DNA from: Neonectria sp. B-13
Lineage: Eukaryota > Ascomycota > Sordariomycetes > Hypocreales > Nectriaceae
Direction of reading: 5' to 3'
Length of the DNA: 64,000 nt
Assembly: GCA_002682825.1 (NCBI GenBank)
Contig: NOKP01000008.1
Coordinates: 620,001-684,000 of the forward strand
The position numbers and the translations under genes were made by a program. The number at the start of each line of letters is the position of its first letter. Within the stretch, counting starts at the first letter, position 1. The notes below the pieces were generated by a model. That model was not told the DNA's origin, searched no databases, and was given only the letters and a program-made list of their open reading frames with translations. This document shows positions 1 through 10,501 of the stretch, piece after piece.

Positions 1-2410
1 GATAAACGACAATACATCATGCATAAGACGTTCGAACGCTGAGGTGTTGTTACCCAGGTTCTGCGCCATCATCGAGTGTACGGGCCAGTACATCGCGGCG
101 TAGACGTAGAAATCGTCGCTTGGTACCAGTAGGCCCTTGTCAGTGGCTGGCCCGCGCGAGCAAGCTTCGACGCAGAGAGAAGCCAGGAGGTTATGCGCTG
201 TGGCAGCGGCGAAGGCTTCGTGGAGGCCTAGGAAATCCTGGACCGATTGATGTGCAAAGCGTATAACGTTGCAGCTAGTGTCTAGAGTAACCAAGTTCGC
301 ACATATAGTCATCATCTGAGTGAGCCCCAGAGTCGAATCCTGGCCAGCCGTCAGGGCCGCCAAAAGGGCTACTGGTGTCAGAGGCTCTCTCATGTAGAGA
401 ACCCAGGATAGAATCTTTACTGCGATATTGCGAGCCATTTCACCCGTCTTTAAAATGTGGTTCAGAGACTCCTGATAGAGCTGGTTGATATCCTCTGGTA
501 GCTTAGTTTGCAAGGCCGACACGACATCGTCCTCAACGGTTTCTCGGCAAACGCGCTCGACTTGGAGTTTGACCCAGAGAAACCTTGGTAGCGTCAGTTC
601 AGGGACCAATACACAGAGGCGCGCGGAAATAATATTCGCAGGAAAAAAAAGACTTACATTTCACCAGCTCCATCGAGAAGCGCTTGTGTCAACATGCTCC
701 GTGTTTCAGAAGACAGGTTCCCTTCGAGAAGCAGCTTCTTTGCCACAACGCCATCAACCAAATAGTCGACAAACGTCTCCATGTCTTGCTGAGTCTCGCG
801 ACTGGTGATTTGAATTTGAAAGTCGGAAGCGAGGGCGATGGCTGTATGACTTGAGCTCCTGCCCGTGACGAAAATTTTGACGACATTGTCTGCTTTCGAG
901 ATAATCTCCCTTAGTGCTTCGATAAGAATAGATCGGTCGTTGTCCTCGACGCTATCGATACCATCTATGATGATCGAGATTGGATCTTCCTCAGCAAGTT
1001 CCAAGATGAGCCGCACACAATCTCTGGTCCGGAGCTTCGGCATATCAAGCTTGCCGGCCCCTGCTAGGGCGACTTGTCGCTCGAACTCTAAGCAGAGGAA
1101 ATCTTTCATCTTTGTCCGATGTGTTTTATCGAGTGCAAGCTGGGCGAGGATGGTTCTCATCACATCATCAGAGGAACGGCGTGCCTTCTCGAACTCGGGG
1201 TTTGCGCAGTAGAAGTACCCAAATGGAGCCGCGGAAGCGTTGTTGCCGGCCATTGATAACAAGGAGTCCACGACAACAGAGCATAGCGTCGATTTTCCCG
1301 AACCTGGAATGCCGTGAAGCAATAGCATTGAGGGAGAACTTGATGTTTGCCAGTCAGTGTAGTCCTTGTGATTGAGCACCCATTGGCCGGCCCCTGATAG
1401 ACGCGATTGGGCGATGAATTGATGGTGGCTGTAATACGGCGCTACCGATAGCCACTCAAGGATTTCGTTGTATTTGTCTTCCGAGAGAGACCGAAAAGCC
1501 TGGGTGGAGAGTCTTGTGAAGGCATTCTCGAGGGAGCGCAGTGTCTCTGCGTCTGCCAATTTGGCAAATTCGTTGACTTCGTTTTCTCGGTCAAGCATTT
1601 CCTTCGCTCGCTCTTCGTTGACCGTGCGGAACGGACTCTTCAGTAGTCGAACTGCCATATATCAGTTTTTGTGAAAGGGAATGGAATGACACAGGCTGAT
1701 GCTTACTCCTGGTTTTCTCTCCGAAGAACTTAACCGCATGGCTCAGATGGGTGAGAATCTCGGCATAGAGGCGTGTCAAAGCATCCTCCACCTTCAGCTC
1801 TATCTCGGATTGCGTTCCTTGCAGGTACAGCTCCTCGAAAACACGATACCGGGCTATCATTCGAGCGATGTTTTCCACTTTCCAATCAGTCAGCTCCATT
1901 TTGATACATATTGTGGTTCGTCCTTAATCACACTTACAATCACTAACCGTGGCGGCAAAAATCTGGACTTCACACACAGATATCTGGAGCAAGAACCTGA
2001 CAGCTGCCCATGGCAATGCAGCATGAGAGGGATCGTATTGCACGATGACATCTCCAGTCTCTTTGAATCTCTGGATCCAGCCCACGATCTTCTCCAGCAT
2101 ATCTCGCACAATGACGACATCACCATTCGACTTTGTCAACTTCCATCTCTTGCGCAAGGACAAATCTCGCTTCGCTTCGACTTCTGCCAGAACGGCCGCC
2201 TGTGCCGGTAACCACTGGTTAGTTCCTGAAATATGTAGCTGGTTCCAGAGAATGAATACTCACCAGAATGTCGCGTTTGCGAGTCCGCGTTGGATCCAAT
2301 CCCTTTTGGAGATTAACACTCAACGAATGGAAGGCCTTGTCCCACAGGCTGACAGTGGAGGTATGGAGTGACGTCGCGGGCGGCATCTTGTTGGCCTTAA
2401 GTAATGTCAC
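1..2410 (-). CDS. STAND/NLR-like NACHT NTPase with N-terminal DUF7708-type domain (3' end outside window)
   Basis: Five exons join in frame on the minus strand: 2264-2410, 1948-2199, 1707-1893, 658-1651 and 1-583, the last running off the window. The N-terminal part (LWDKAFHSLSVNLQ, then RDMLEKIVGWIQRFKETGD and IARMIARYRVFEELYL) matches the DUF7708-type domain that precedes NACHT in many fungal STAND proteins. The NACHT part shows a Walker A (GIPGSGKST) and an acidic Walker B region (SIIIDGIDSVED). The 658/583 junction restores MFLWVKLQ, the usual motif after NACHT. Downstream sequence looks like the winged-helix region (ILSWVLYMREPLTPVALLAAL) and then a helical section; ankyrin or WD repeats would lie outside the window. 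Such proteins are thought to act as intracellular sensors in heterokaryon incompatibility or immunity; the ligand is unknown. The start at 2410 is the first ATG of the conserved exon; the open frame upstream shows no conservation. Confidence 0.85.
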
Positions 2411-3258
2411 CCAGCTATCTGAGTGGGTTGGTCGAGTCTCCAGGATCGGGTTGTGCTTTCCTGTCTGGACGTTCGAGTGACGACGTGATGTGTAAGAAGA
2501 GATGCAGAAGAAACTCTCTCCGCAACGCAGAACATGCTGACGTTGAAAATACCCCGCACCGCTGCTGCCTGCACGTTGTGTAGCGTATCATAAGTCTCAG
2601 AATGTGGCGAGGCTGAAGTGTTGGACGGCACTTTTCAGAAGTGACGCCATCTGGCGAGCCTCGCCGGCGAAGTGGTTGGGAATGTTGAAGCACACAGCTA
2701 GCTTAGGGCGGCAGAATATCTATCATAGCTTCACAACTTGAGAAAACCCAAGTCTGCCAATATGCAGGTCATGTTTTGCTATACGCAGGATTTCGCAAAA
2801 TTTCGTTTCCTTGTACTCTAGTTTTCGATGTTGTCTTGCCTCACAACCCCTCTTCCAGACATATGCTTCTTTCCTTCACATAGCACCGTCTCTTCTCGAC
2901 TGTCGTTTCCTGCCCCTTGCGATTCATTCTTCCAGGTCACGTTTCTAATCAATTCCGTCAATTTCTCCGCGACCGCCTGCAATCTTCCCGCTTACATTTC
3001 AACATCTCCCAACACTGGAGGTCATCGTTAATTCCAGTCATCCTCACCATCAACTTTCCACCTCGAGAGTCGCATTCTTCAACTCAAAGAGTTTGCCTAT
3101 ACATCTCCAGCATCGAACTTTCAGCTCACTCGTTTTATTTTCCGTTCCGAGTGTCAGAAGTGGGCAGAAGTCCCCTTCAAGTCGGCGTCTCCCTAAACTG
3201 CTACTCCAGTAAGCCGTGAACCCTCTGTCAAAACGTCATTCACCTAACACATGATTAG
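2411..3258. promoter_or_regulatory. Divergent intergenic region between NACHT gene and small gene, with a likely 5'UTR intron
   Basis: No convincing coding sequence. The right half is pyrimidine-rich on the plus strand, as in many fungal promoters. A good intron (donor GTAAGC at 3209, branch-like CACCTAAC, acceptor TTAG at 3258) ends exactly before the ATG at 3259, so the downstream gene probably has a spliced leader. Confidence 0.45.
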
Positions 3259-4017
3259 ATGGCGCCCAAGAACAGCCAGAAGTCTTATGCATCTCGTTAC
3301 AAGTACTTCTCTCAGGCTCTCAACCGTGCATGTCGAGCCGAGGATTTTATCAATGAAGGCCCAAACTCCTGGTTGCTCGCTGGCGCTCTCATGGGGTGTG
3401 ACGGCTACAGAGAAGACGGACTCTCAAAGACCTGGAAGACCTGGGCAAAGAAACATCCTAACGAAGCGACCATCATTCGGCGTGGAGTTGCCAATTTTTG
3501 TCTTGAGGATGGAGTCACTCTGAAGCCCGATCTCCCCCCAAATACAAAGATAGGGTCAAAGAGGCTTGTAATTTCCAAACCAGGGTCCAAAGATGAAGCA
3601 CAGGGCAAATCTGTCCAGAAACAGCCAGAAAACACCACTGGAACTGCTGCGAGGAAGCGAAAAGTTTCTGAATGTGAGCTGCTGGAACCGCCTTTCTCCA
3701 TCATGATCTAATGTGTCCCTCTAGCTGAGGCAACTCCACCAATGAAGCGACAAAAGTGCGAGCCAAAGCAGGAGTCTGCGGATTCCCCCGTTTCCGAGAT
3801 GGATGGCGCTCAGCTGAAAAATTTAGAGGAACAAGGCGGACGTAGCGTTATGCCCCAGAGAATTGAGCCAGAGAAGGACGACGAGAAGTGTCACTCTGAT
3901 CACATGCAAGATTCAATCGGAGATTCTGGCGTTCAAACTACCACAACCACGACTGAATCTACACAGGGCTTCTGGGGAAACTTGATATCATTCTGGGATG
4001 TGATGCCGGGCTTTTAA
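3259..4017 (+). CDS. Unrecognised 235-aa protein beside the NACHT gene
   Basis: Two exons, 3259-3673 and 3725-4017, joined by a 51-nt intron (GTGAGC...CTAG) that keeps frame. I do not recognise the family. The first ~95 residues look like a compact helical domain rich in aromatic residues (YASRYKYFSQALNRACR, SKTWKTWAKKHPNEATIIRR). The rest is charged and probably disordered, with a basic patch (ARKRK) that could be a nuclear signal and a Thr run near the end. The C-terminus is short and hydrophobic (GFWGNLISFWDVMPGF). The gene is divergent from the STAND gene across ~850 bp. In fungi, small effector genes sometimes sit next to the NLR that controls them, but no shared motif between the two proteins is visible, so that is only a possibility. 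Confidence 0.6.
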
Positions 4018-5126
4018 ATTGACGACAGAAGAGTTGAATTTGAAAGACATGGGGGATCAGGTAGATCAGAGCGAATGCTCAGTGAAGCAGGATGGGCCTA
4101 TGGAAATGATACCACATTTGCTGATTGATTTCACCTACTAGCCAAATTAATATCACGATCTGAGTCTTTTTCACAATTGATTCTGGACCTGTCAACAAAT
4201 CCTGAAGTTTCATAGCCGCGACCTTTGCTCACAGGATCTTGCAAACTGGATTGGCACCTCAGGTACGAGATACAACACCGTTTGAGTGTGTACAGAGGAC
4301 GAGGAGGTTGAGTACTACAAAGCAACTCCGTCTTCTAAATTCGTGAAGAATGAATCCCTCAAATGCCTTGATATTATCAATCGAACACCCATGAATATCA
4401 GCCGGGTACGTGTTAGAATGAAAGGGCCGACCGCAGATATCGCAAGTACGGAACGGTCTGACAGATAAGCCAAGAAGCGAACTGGTCATGGCCACAAGGT
4501 AGCTAGCTTTACTGAGATCGATCAAACTTTAGTGCAATCCGCTATTATTAACCTTGGCAAATGTCCTGGGTGTAGGATGCCAACACGCCAGGTTTCTTCA
4601 AAAGTGCGAATTCGTCAAAGGACATCTGCATGTAATTCCACATGTGATTCCAACCGCCTTGGACATCCAAGTATGCACCAGGCCCACCAAAGAGCTCGAG
4701 AGTTCAAGAAAGCTGAGAACGTGTGAGTGATACTCGACCCTTAACTTATGTTAGAACTGTCCTCCCCTTTTGCTACAAACTTGTGCTACAACATGCCCGA
4801 GTCGCACTCGCCAGTCTGGATATTGCAGGACTTGTCGAGTTGCGCCAAGAGGGTGTTCACCAAGTCGCCATGCAGCACCGGCATCTAGTTGGACAATATG
4901 CCCACCCACCAAAGGTCCGACAAGACTTTGGTGCATTCATCCGTCCTCCTCGTCGGAGAGCTCGCTCAAGTCACCTAATGGTAGATCTTGCGGGGTTCTT
5001 GGATCCTTCAGTAGCAGAGGTCCGCTACAATACGATTTGAACCTCAATCGGACTAAAAGCAAGAATGGCCGAGCTGTTCAAAGAAAAGAACGGACCACAG
5101 GGCGGAAAGGGTAGGAAACATAACTT
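4018..5126. other. Region with fragmentary coding-like stretches, no intact gene
   Basis: No gene with a start, consistent frame and splice sites can be built. A minus-strand frame at about 4546-4712, without a start codon, reads like real protein (ELFGGPGAYLDVQGGWNHMW), and the stretch at about 4259-4525 has a CDICG motif, but I cannot assign either. Together with the relic that follows, this looks like decayed sequence. Confidence 0.3.
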
Positions 5127-5580
5127 TCATTCGTTCCCGTGGACTTCTTCAATGACCTTAAGAACGTACAGGTAATCGACACCCAGGTTAATCGTTGAAG
5201 GCGGTCATGCTAGCCTCCCTGGCCGCCGCGCCTAGTTCCTGTGTCACAAGCGAGACGTAACCTGTGGTCACGACGTGAGCCCTTGCCATAATTGCGGGGC
5301 AAACGATATCGGCGTGATACACGAAGGGGATGAGGTCGTGATCCGTGACATGACAGTTGAAATCTGGGGGCCTGACGGCTAGGGTGATACCCCTTGGGTA
5401 AGGTCGTCCGGCGACAACCTTCTCGACATCCTTCTCAGCACTGGAGAGTGTGCTGCAAGCTGTAGCCTCACCGGTTATTGTGACCAAACACGGGAAATTT
5501 GAGGCTATTAACGAAGAATTGGGAGTTGTCGTCACTCCGGAGCGGGTGGTCGACGTATGGCTTCATAACCATACCACTGT
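5127..5580 (-). pseudogene. Relic of saccharopine dehydrogenase (LYS9-type), 5' part only
   Basis: The minus strand carries the conserved core of the NADP+, L-glutamate-forming saccharopine dehydrogenase of lysine biosynthesis, broken by frameshifts. The main open piece (5188-5535) contains TDHDLIPFVYHADIVCPAIM, HVVTTGYVSLVTQEL and AAAREASMTAFND. These correspond to the family blocks around HDLVISLIPYTYHA, VVTTSYVSP and the GI(T)VMNE block. After the stop at 5188 the sequence continues in a shifted frame as P-G-V-D-Y-L-Y-V-L-K-V-I-E-E-V-H, the DPGIDHLY...EVH block, with one extra G. An upstream piece (KPYVDHPLR, about 5508-5576) is in yet another frame. Nothing matching the C-terminal two thirds of the enzyme is visible. 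This is a pseudogene fragment; a functional LYS9 must lie elsewhere in the genome. Confidence 0.7.
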
Positions 5581-5634
5581 CGAGAACAATTATCCCATTC
5601 TATGCCATTGTATTTGGTAGGGGGGTGTCACCAG

Positions 5635-7297
5635 CTAAACCATTTTCCTTGAAATGTCTCGCTGTCGACTGTACAGAAACCTCCTAATATCTGCTCCATA
5701 TTGCCCGGTAAATGCACGTAGCAACATTCTCCGGTCCTCGGACAGCTGCTTTGACGGCTGCTGAGTATGAAGGTATGAAAGTGCCATCCCAACTGGCCAA
5801 GTAAGCATACTAATGACGAAACCACCCGCATTTCTGACCAAGAAAAATGGTACAAGATGAGCTATCTTGCGACAGTACTCCCGCGGGTTCATACAGCTAG
5901 GAATACTGACGCCCTCAGCCATGGCCATGGAGCGAATAATATCGTACAGGAGGGTGCAAGTTATCCAGTAGATGATGCCAAGATGAGCCATAGAGAGTTC
6001 TTCATTGGAAGGGGTTTGGCTCTGAAACTCTCCGTCTCTCAGCTTCATGGCTATGAACTCCATGACGGGCCGTCCTACACTTGATCTCCATAATTGGAGC
6101 TCTTCATCAAGTACCCAACATCGAGACCATAATCCACCTCGTCGTTTCTCTCGTTCTTGCGCATCACTGCACAATTTCATTTCCTCAAAGGCGGCAAGGA
6201 CGCCTGGAACCTCCACAAGAGTGTCTAGCAGAACATCCTTAGGATCTTTAGGAAGCTCTAGCCTAGGGGTGCTCTAGCCAAGGGGTGCTCTTCCATTCAG
6301 GTTCCCCCAAGAACGATGGCCGGCGAAGTTGAATATCGACAATGATCTATGGATTTTAGATCTTGGAAAATATTAGGGAACATCGTCACCTCTTACCTGG
6401 AGTAAACGGCCATCCACAAACATGCGATGTGCGTTTCCTCTCACGTAAGAGAGCGGTTCTCTTGATCTTATGAGTGCTGTGTCCCCTGCTTTGTGCGCAC
6501 TCCATCGCTCAGACTGTGCCGAATGGTCTGTCTCATCGGACCCAAAACATAACTGTCAACGATTAGCTCTATGCTTTTAGGAGATCAAGGAATATTTACC
6601 TCAAACAGGCTTAGCAATCTCGAAGCCACTAGCAACCCATCGCTTTTCATCTTCGCGGGATTCTGAAGCGACTGAGCCACGGCTCCCAGAGCAAGCCCGT
6701 ATGATCGCAAACTTTCCTCTACCATCCACCTTTGTCCATCTCTTCGACCAACCAGCCCCATACAGTTGGCCATCAGCGCCATGTGAGCTGCCGTGTCTTG
6801 TTGATGCAAGTCCTGCACAACATTGGTCCAACCAGCTGTCGAGTACCTAGCAGCTTCCGTAGAGCAAGTCCGCCCATTAGGGAGGTAAGAACTCCAGTAA
6901 AGCCCAAGGAATTTCTCCCCATACGCCGAACGTGTAAGCGACTCGGGCAACGTGGCGACGGTTTGCTGATAACCAAGTTTGATGCCGATCAAAGATTGCC
7001 CAGAACACCTCACAGGCTCTGCTCTTATGAGACCTTTTTGGGTCGCAGCTGGAGTGCTATTAACGAAGATGCGCTGCCTCTCGTAACCGCAACATTCAAT
7101 ACTGGCTCGTCGGCATTGGCCACATGCTGGTCGCTGAAGGTCACACTAAGTTTGTTGGTGAGCATCAAGGATGCGAGGTCAAGGATGGGGATTTCAACGT
7201 GGCTATTACACCGGCGTTAAGATGTATCGATGCTTACCCCTTTCTTGCGCCTACGGCAGGTCAAGCAGGCTTTCGACCGCCCTGGAACCCCAACCAT
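5635..7297 (-). pseudogene. Zn2Cys6 transcription factor, apparently inactivated by a 16-bp tandem duplication
   Basis: Exons can be read at 7238-7297, 7145 down to a GTAAAT donor near 6600, a third exon ending VDGRLLQ (donor near 6400), and a last exon ending at 5635. The first junction completes a perfect C-x2-C-x6-C-x6-C-x2-C-x6-C cluster (CLTCRRRKKG, then CDLQRPACGQCRRASIEC). The middle part has features of the fungal-specific factor domain (RWSAHKAGDTALIRSR). In the last exon, frame holds through EPEWKSTPWLE and then meets TAG. The cause is two near-identical 16-bp units at 6255-6286; with one unit, the frame would run directly into ELPKDPKDVLLDTLVEVPGV and on to a normal C-terminus. A 16-bp insertion cannot keep frame, and no obvious intron removes it. 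It is divergent from the hydrolase at 8052, its possible former target. Confidence 0.75.
6255..6286 (-). repeat. 16-bp tandem duplication causing frameshift in the Zn2Cys6 gene
   Basis: Two adjacent units (6255-6270 and 6271-6286) differ at one position: GCTCTAGCCTAGGGGT and GCTCTAGCCAAGGGGT. They lie inside the last exon of the regulator and shift its frame by +1, placing an in-frame TAG within the second unit. Confidence 0.9.
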
Positions 7298-8051
7298 GTC
7301 TCGTGTGCGGCAATCACAGCAAATGTTGAGATTATTAGCATCCTTTGAGTTTGTGCTCGATCCTTCCAGTTCCACGATGGGAGAGGGGCAAGCGGAAGAA
7401 CGTCGGTCCTAGGACACCTGTCATTTGACTTGGACGACGCTTTAGTTCGAAGGCTTGGATTTGAAAATACCGTGACTTCCGGGTTGTTTTTCTTGGGCGG
7501 ACCTTCAAGAAGATCCCTTCATCACACCCACTCATCTTCTACAAATCGAAAAGAGCTTCTGTCTTGAATCATGAGAAAATTCGGCGGAGTCTTAGAATCG
7601 GAGAAACACGGCATCATAGTCTGACAAGTTCGCATGGTTCATTCATGTGGAGTCGCTGCAAGCGGCGCGCAATGCTTCCAAGATCAGCTTAGTTCGAATC
7701 TGACCTTCACGCGCACGCCGACTTGACACCAAAAATCCACTACTCAATGTGACATTATCAAACAGTTGGATAAGTAGACGCGTCAATATGGCCTCGCGTG
7801 GACTCGGTTGTCCGAGCGGATGCAGTTGGCGCAGAATGCTTCCACATTGGGCTGTATCATGACTGCGGAATACTTATGTCGATGTGAAGGTATCGAAAAG
7901 TATAAGAATGCCTCGTGTGAACCCTTCCTGGTCGCTCTGAACTCATCTCAACAGTACCCCAATGATCATATACTCCTACCTTACATAACCCATCTCACTT
8001 GCTCCTTTATCTACCTTGAGCGCACCCTAAAGTACTTTCACTTCACTCAAG
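7298..8051. promoter_or_regulatory. Divergent intergenic region between broken regulator and alpha/beta hydrolase
   Basis: No coding sequence supported. It contains the promoters of the divergent pair. A short tRNA-like A-box resemblance near 7805 lacks a partner B box. Nothing else stands out. Confidence 0.4.
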
Positions 8052-9257
8052 ATGATTCCTCTCAGCCCCGACCATTCCCTTCACTACGAAATCCTCCGCA
8101 CTCTCTCCTCTGCCCGCTATTACGGCGCCGATATTGGTGAAGTCCTCGAAGCAGCCAACCACATTGACCACATCAACCTCGGCACCTTCCACGACACCTT
8201 CGCCGCCCTCGCCCAGCGTGTTGATGCCCAGGCTCAGGCCATTGACTCCTCTCGACACCCTGTCTCCGCACGAGATACATTCTTTCGGGCGGCAACTTAC
8301 TACCGCGCTGCGGACTTTTACCTGCACGGCAACCCCTCGGACCCACGGATCAATGAGCTGTGGGAGCTGCAGGGGATCGCGTTCGACAAGGCGCTTGCTT
8401 TGATGGACATCCCTGGGAAACGGACAACATTACAAACTGAAGGCTTCGATATTCCGGTCGTTTACTACGCTGCCAGTAACGCTCCAGGCCCCAGACCAAC
8501 TGTCATCGTCGGTACCGGCTATGATGGAAGCCAGGAGGAGCTCCTCCACAACTTTGGCTTCGCCGCCCTCGAGCGAGGTTACAACGTCATCACGTACGAA
8601 GGTCCAGGTCAACCGCTTGTCCGCCGAAAGCAGAACCTCGGCTTCATCGCAGAGTGGGAAAAGGTTGTCACGCCTGTAGTTGACTACCTCATCTCAAGAC
8701 CGGACGTCGATGCATCCAAGATCGGTGTGATCGGTGTAAGCATGGGTGGATGGCTCGTGGCTCGGGCAGCAGCATTCGAACACCGTATTGCTGCCGCGAT
8801 AGCTGTCGACGGAGTCTACGACGTCCATGAGTCCTACAGCAACGCCATGCCACCGCCTATTCGTGCAGCCTTGGACTCAGGCGACCGTGACTTGGTAGAC
8901 AAGATAGTCAGAGAGGCACTGGCGAGCGAGGACCTACCCACGGCGCTCCGATGGGGTATTGAGCAGGGCATGTGGAGCTTCAACATCAACTCTGCGGCGG
9001 AGTGGATGGACATGACGAAGAAGATGACGCTGAAGGGGCTTGAGGATAAGATCCAATGTCCGATATGGGTAGGAGAGGCAAAGACAGACCAATTCTTCCT
9101 AGGACAGCCTGAGAAAGTACGAGATGCACTGGGTGACAAGGTCAAATATGTGACCCTCACGGAGGAGGATTCTGCGGGAAATCATTGTCACGTCGGTGCT
9201 CAGGTTTTGTTGAACCAGCTTGTCTTTGATTGGTTTGATGATATCATCTCAAACTAG
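8052..9257 (+). CDS. Alpha/beta hydrolase, 401 aa, dihydroxypseudooxynicotine-hydrolase-like
   Basis: Intronless. An N-terminal helical cap (about residues 1-130, with RDTFFRAATYYRAADFYLHG) precedes an alpha/beta-hydrolase core. This order is typical of the family that includes bacterial 2,6-dihydroxypseudooxynicotine hydrolase and fungal homologues often found in secondary-metabolite clusters. The nucleophile elbow GVSMGGW puts the catalytic Ser at residue 230. An Asp in the AKTDQF segment (about 344) and a His in GNHCHV (about 378) complete a plausible triad. An oxyanion-type turn is present at GTGYDGSQEE. The enzyme is probably cytosolic, as there is no signal peptide. Substrate unknown: the family cleaves C-C or ester bonds. 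The neighbouring divergent Zn2Cys6 gene is broken, so any local regulation may be lost. Confidence 0.85.
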   Translation: MIPLSPDHSLHYEILRTLSSARYYGADIGEVLEAANHIDHINLGTFHDTFAALAQRVDAQAQAIDSSRHPVSARDTFFRAATYYRAADFYLHGNPSDPRINELWELQGIAFDKALALMDIPGKRTTLQTEGFDIPVVYYAASNAPGPRPTVIVGTGYDGSQEELLHNFGFAALERGYNVITYEGPGQPLVRRKQNLGFIAEWEKVVTPVVDYLISRPDVDASKIGVIGVSMGGWLVARAAAFEHRIAAAIAVDGVYDVHESYSNAMPPPIRAALDSGDRDLVDKIVREALASEDLPTALRWGIEQGMWSFNINSAAEWMDMTKKMTLKGLEDKIQCPIWVGEAKTDQFFLGQPEKVRDALGDKVKYVTLTEEDSAGNHCHVGAQVLLNQLVFDWFDDIISN

Positions 9258-9723
9258 GCCATGCAGACAACGGCAGGATCATAGCAAGAGAATGCTGAAT
9301 CCGGTGGGCTTCGGCCCTTTCACATAATAATCAGTCGCACGAGTACCAGGACAGTTGTATTGCAATCTGAATAGCTTTATCGAGTACAGTCTTCAAAAGT
9401 CCAGCACCATGGTTGAGAAACATTTAATCACAACTAGTCGATGGCTCCGTGACGTGATATAGCAACTGCTGGTCGACAAAGAATTGCGCCAACCATCCGT
9501 CCTACTCCGGTCGTAGATTTTGTTGACACTGCGCTACCACAGGATATATTGTGATTAAAATTGCTCTCTCTTGCGAGTGTGTAGTCCTTCAGCCTCAATC
9601 TTGCTACTCATTAACTCTCACGACATTCCAAGGCGGTTGATTATATCATTCCCACATAATTTGCCCAGTTGCCGTATTAACTCATATGCCTGCTGCAAGA
9701 TGACGCCGGCCAACACGGCTTAT
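9258..9723. other. Intergenic, convergent gene ends
   Basis: Lies between the 3' ends of the hydrolase and the small NIF3-like gene. AT-rich; no gene, RNA or repeat recognised. Confidence 0.4.
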
Positions 9724-10151
9724 TCAAAAGTCCTCCATCTTATAAACTTGGCATGGAACCTCTTCGTAGGGATGAGCACTAGAATTGTTGATTAGTTTCC
9801 GGTCAGTCGAAGAAAAGTAGCAAATCGTCCAGCGGAAGAACGAATCGCAACTTACATCCTCAAGTCCGCCACAGCCTTTCTAGCAACGTCCTCGCCAACA
9901 CAAATAACCTCCACTCGAACCTCTGGTACCTCCTCGAGCTTGCCGACTTCTCCAATGTTGGGATTGGCTGTGTCTCCGGGTCGGAACTGGCCAGTACCGT
10001 GGCTAGACCAGCAGGCGTCGGTGTACTGTCCTGGGCCGGGATATCTTCCTGCGCCGGCCTTGAAGATGGCGGCTTTGCAGGCAGCAAGGCCAGAGGGAGG
10101 CACGTAGAAGACCAGCGTAAAGCGCTTGAGGGGCTGTGTAACAGAGGCCAT
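9724..10151 (-). CDS. Small NIF3/YqfO-type protein, 116 aa
   Basis: Two exons (9856-10151 and 9724-9778) across a 77-nt intron with GTAAGT donor and CTAG acceptor. The protein matches the stand-alone YqfO/NIF3 insertion-type domain, related in fold to CutA/PII. The visible blocks are FTLVFYVPPSGLAACKAAIF, GAGRYPGPGQYTDACWSSHG, GTGQFRPGDTANPNIG and, in exon 2, AHPYEEVPCQVYKMEDF. The second exon is essential because it carries the conserved HPYEE block; stopping at the first exon would lose it. Members are widespread, about 100-115 aa, and their biochemical role is unknown. The start at 10151 (MASVTQPL) fits the usual length. An upstream in-frame start would add 39 unconserved residues. Confidence 0.85.
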
Positions 10152-10501
10152 TGTGAACAAGTTTTCCGGTCTAGATAACCTGGGACGGTAGAATAGTTGA
10201 CAACCGTCAAGATGGAGATAATTGTTGACTGGATTGTCTTGATGAGAATGAGTCAAGAAGCCTAGCATCCGCTCGATAGCCTAATCTTCGTCTTTACCCC
10301 GCGCCAAAGGCTGTCATGTGATTGTTGTATTTCGTGAACAAATCCAAATCAATCGGCAGTCGGAGTGGGCAGCCTGCTATCGGGATGGGGTTACACCAAG
10401 ACGTTAAAGGTCAAGCCTGGTTCTGTTAGTAACAAGAGGCGTGGTCAACCAGTGCTAGTATCGGTGTACGACGTGTGATTTCTATTATTAATGTGATACG
10501 T
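10152..10501. other. Intergenic spacer
   Basis: Promoter of the NIF3-like gene and 3' flank of the aconitase X gene. No feature recognised. Confidence 0.4.

Noticed and set aside
2407..2693. Minus-strand open frames upstream of the NACHT gene
   Set aside because: No conserved residues, no splice site into the first conserved exon, and the ATG at 2410 already gives the usual family N-terminus.
7781..7850. Possible tRNA (TTGTCCGAGCGGATGC resembles an A box)
   Set aside because: No B box (GGTTCGANTCC) follows at a suitable distance and no acceptor stem can be paired.
8134..8403. Alternative plus-strand frames inside the hydrolase gene, and many similar overlapping frames
   Set aside because: Shadow frames of GC-rich real genes; they show biased composition and no family match.
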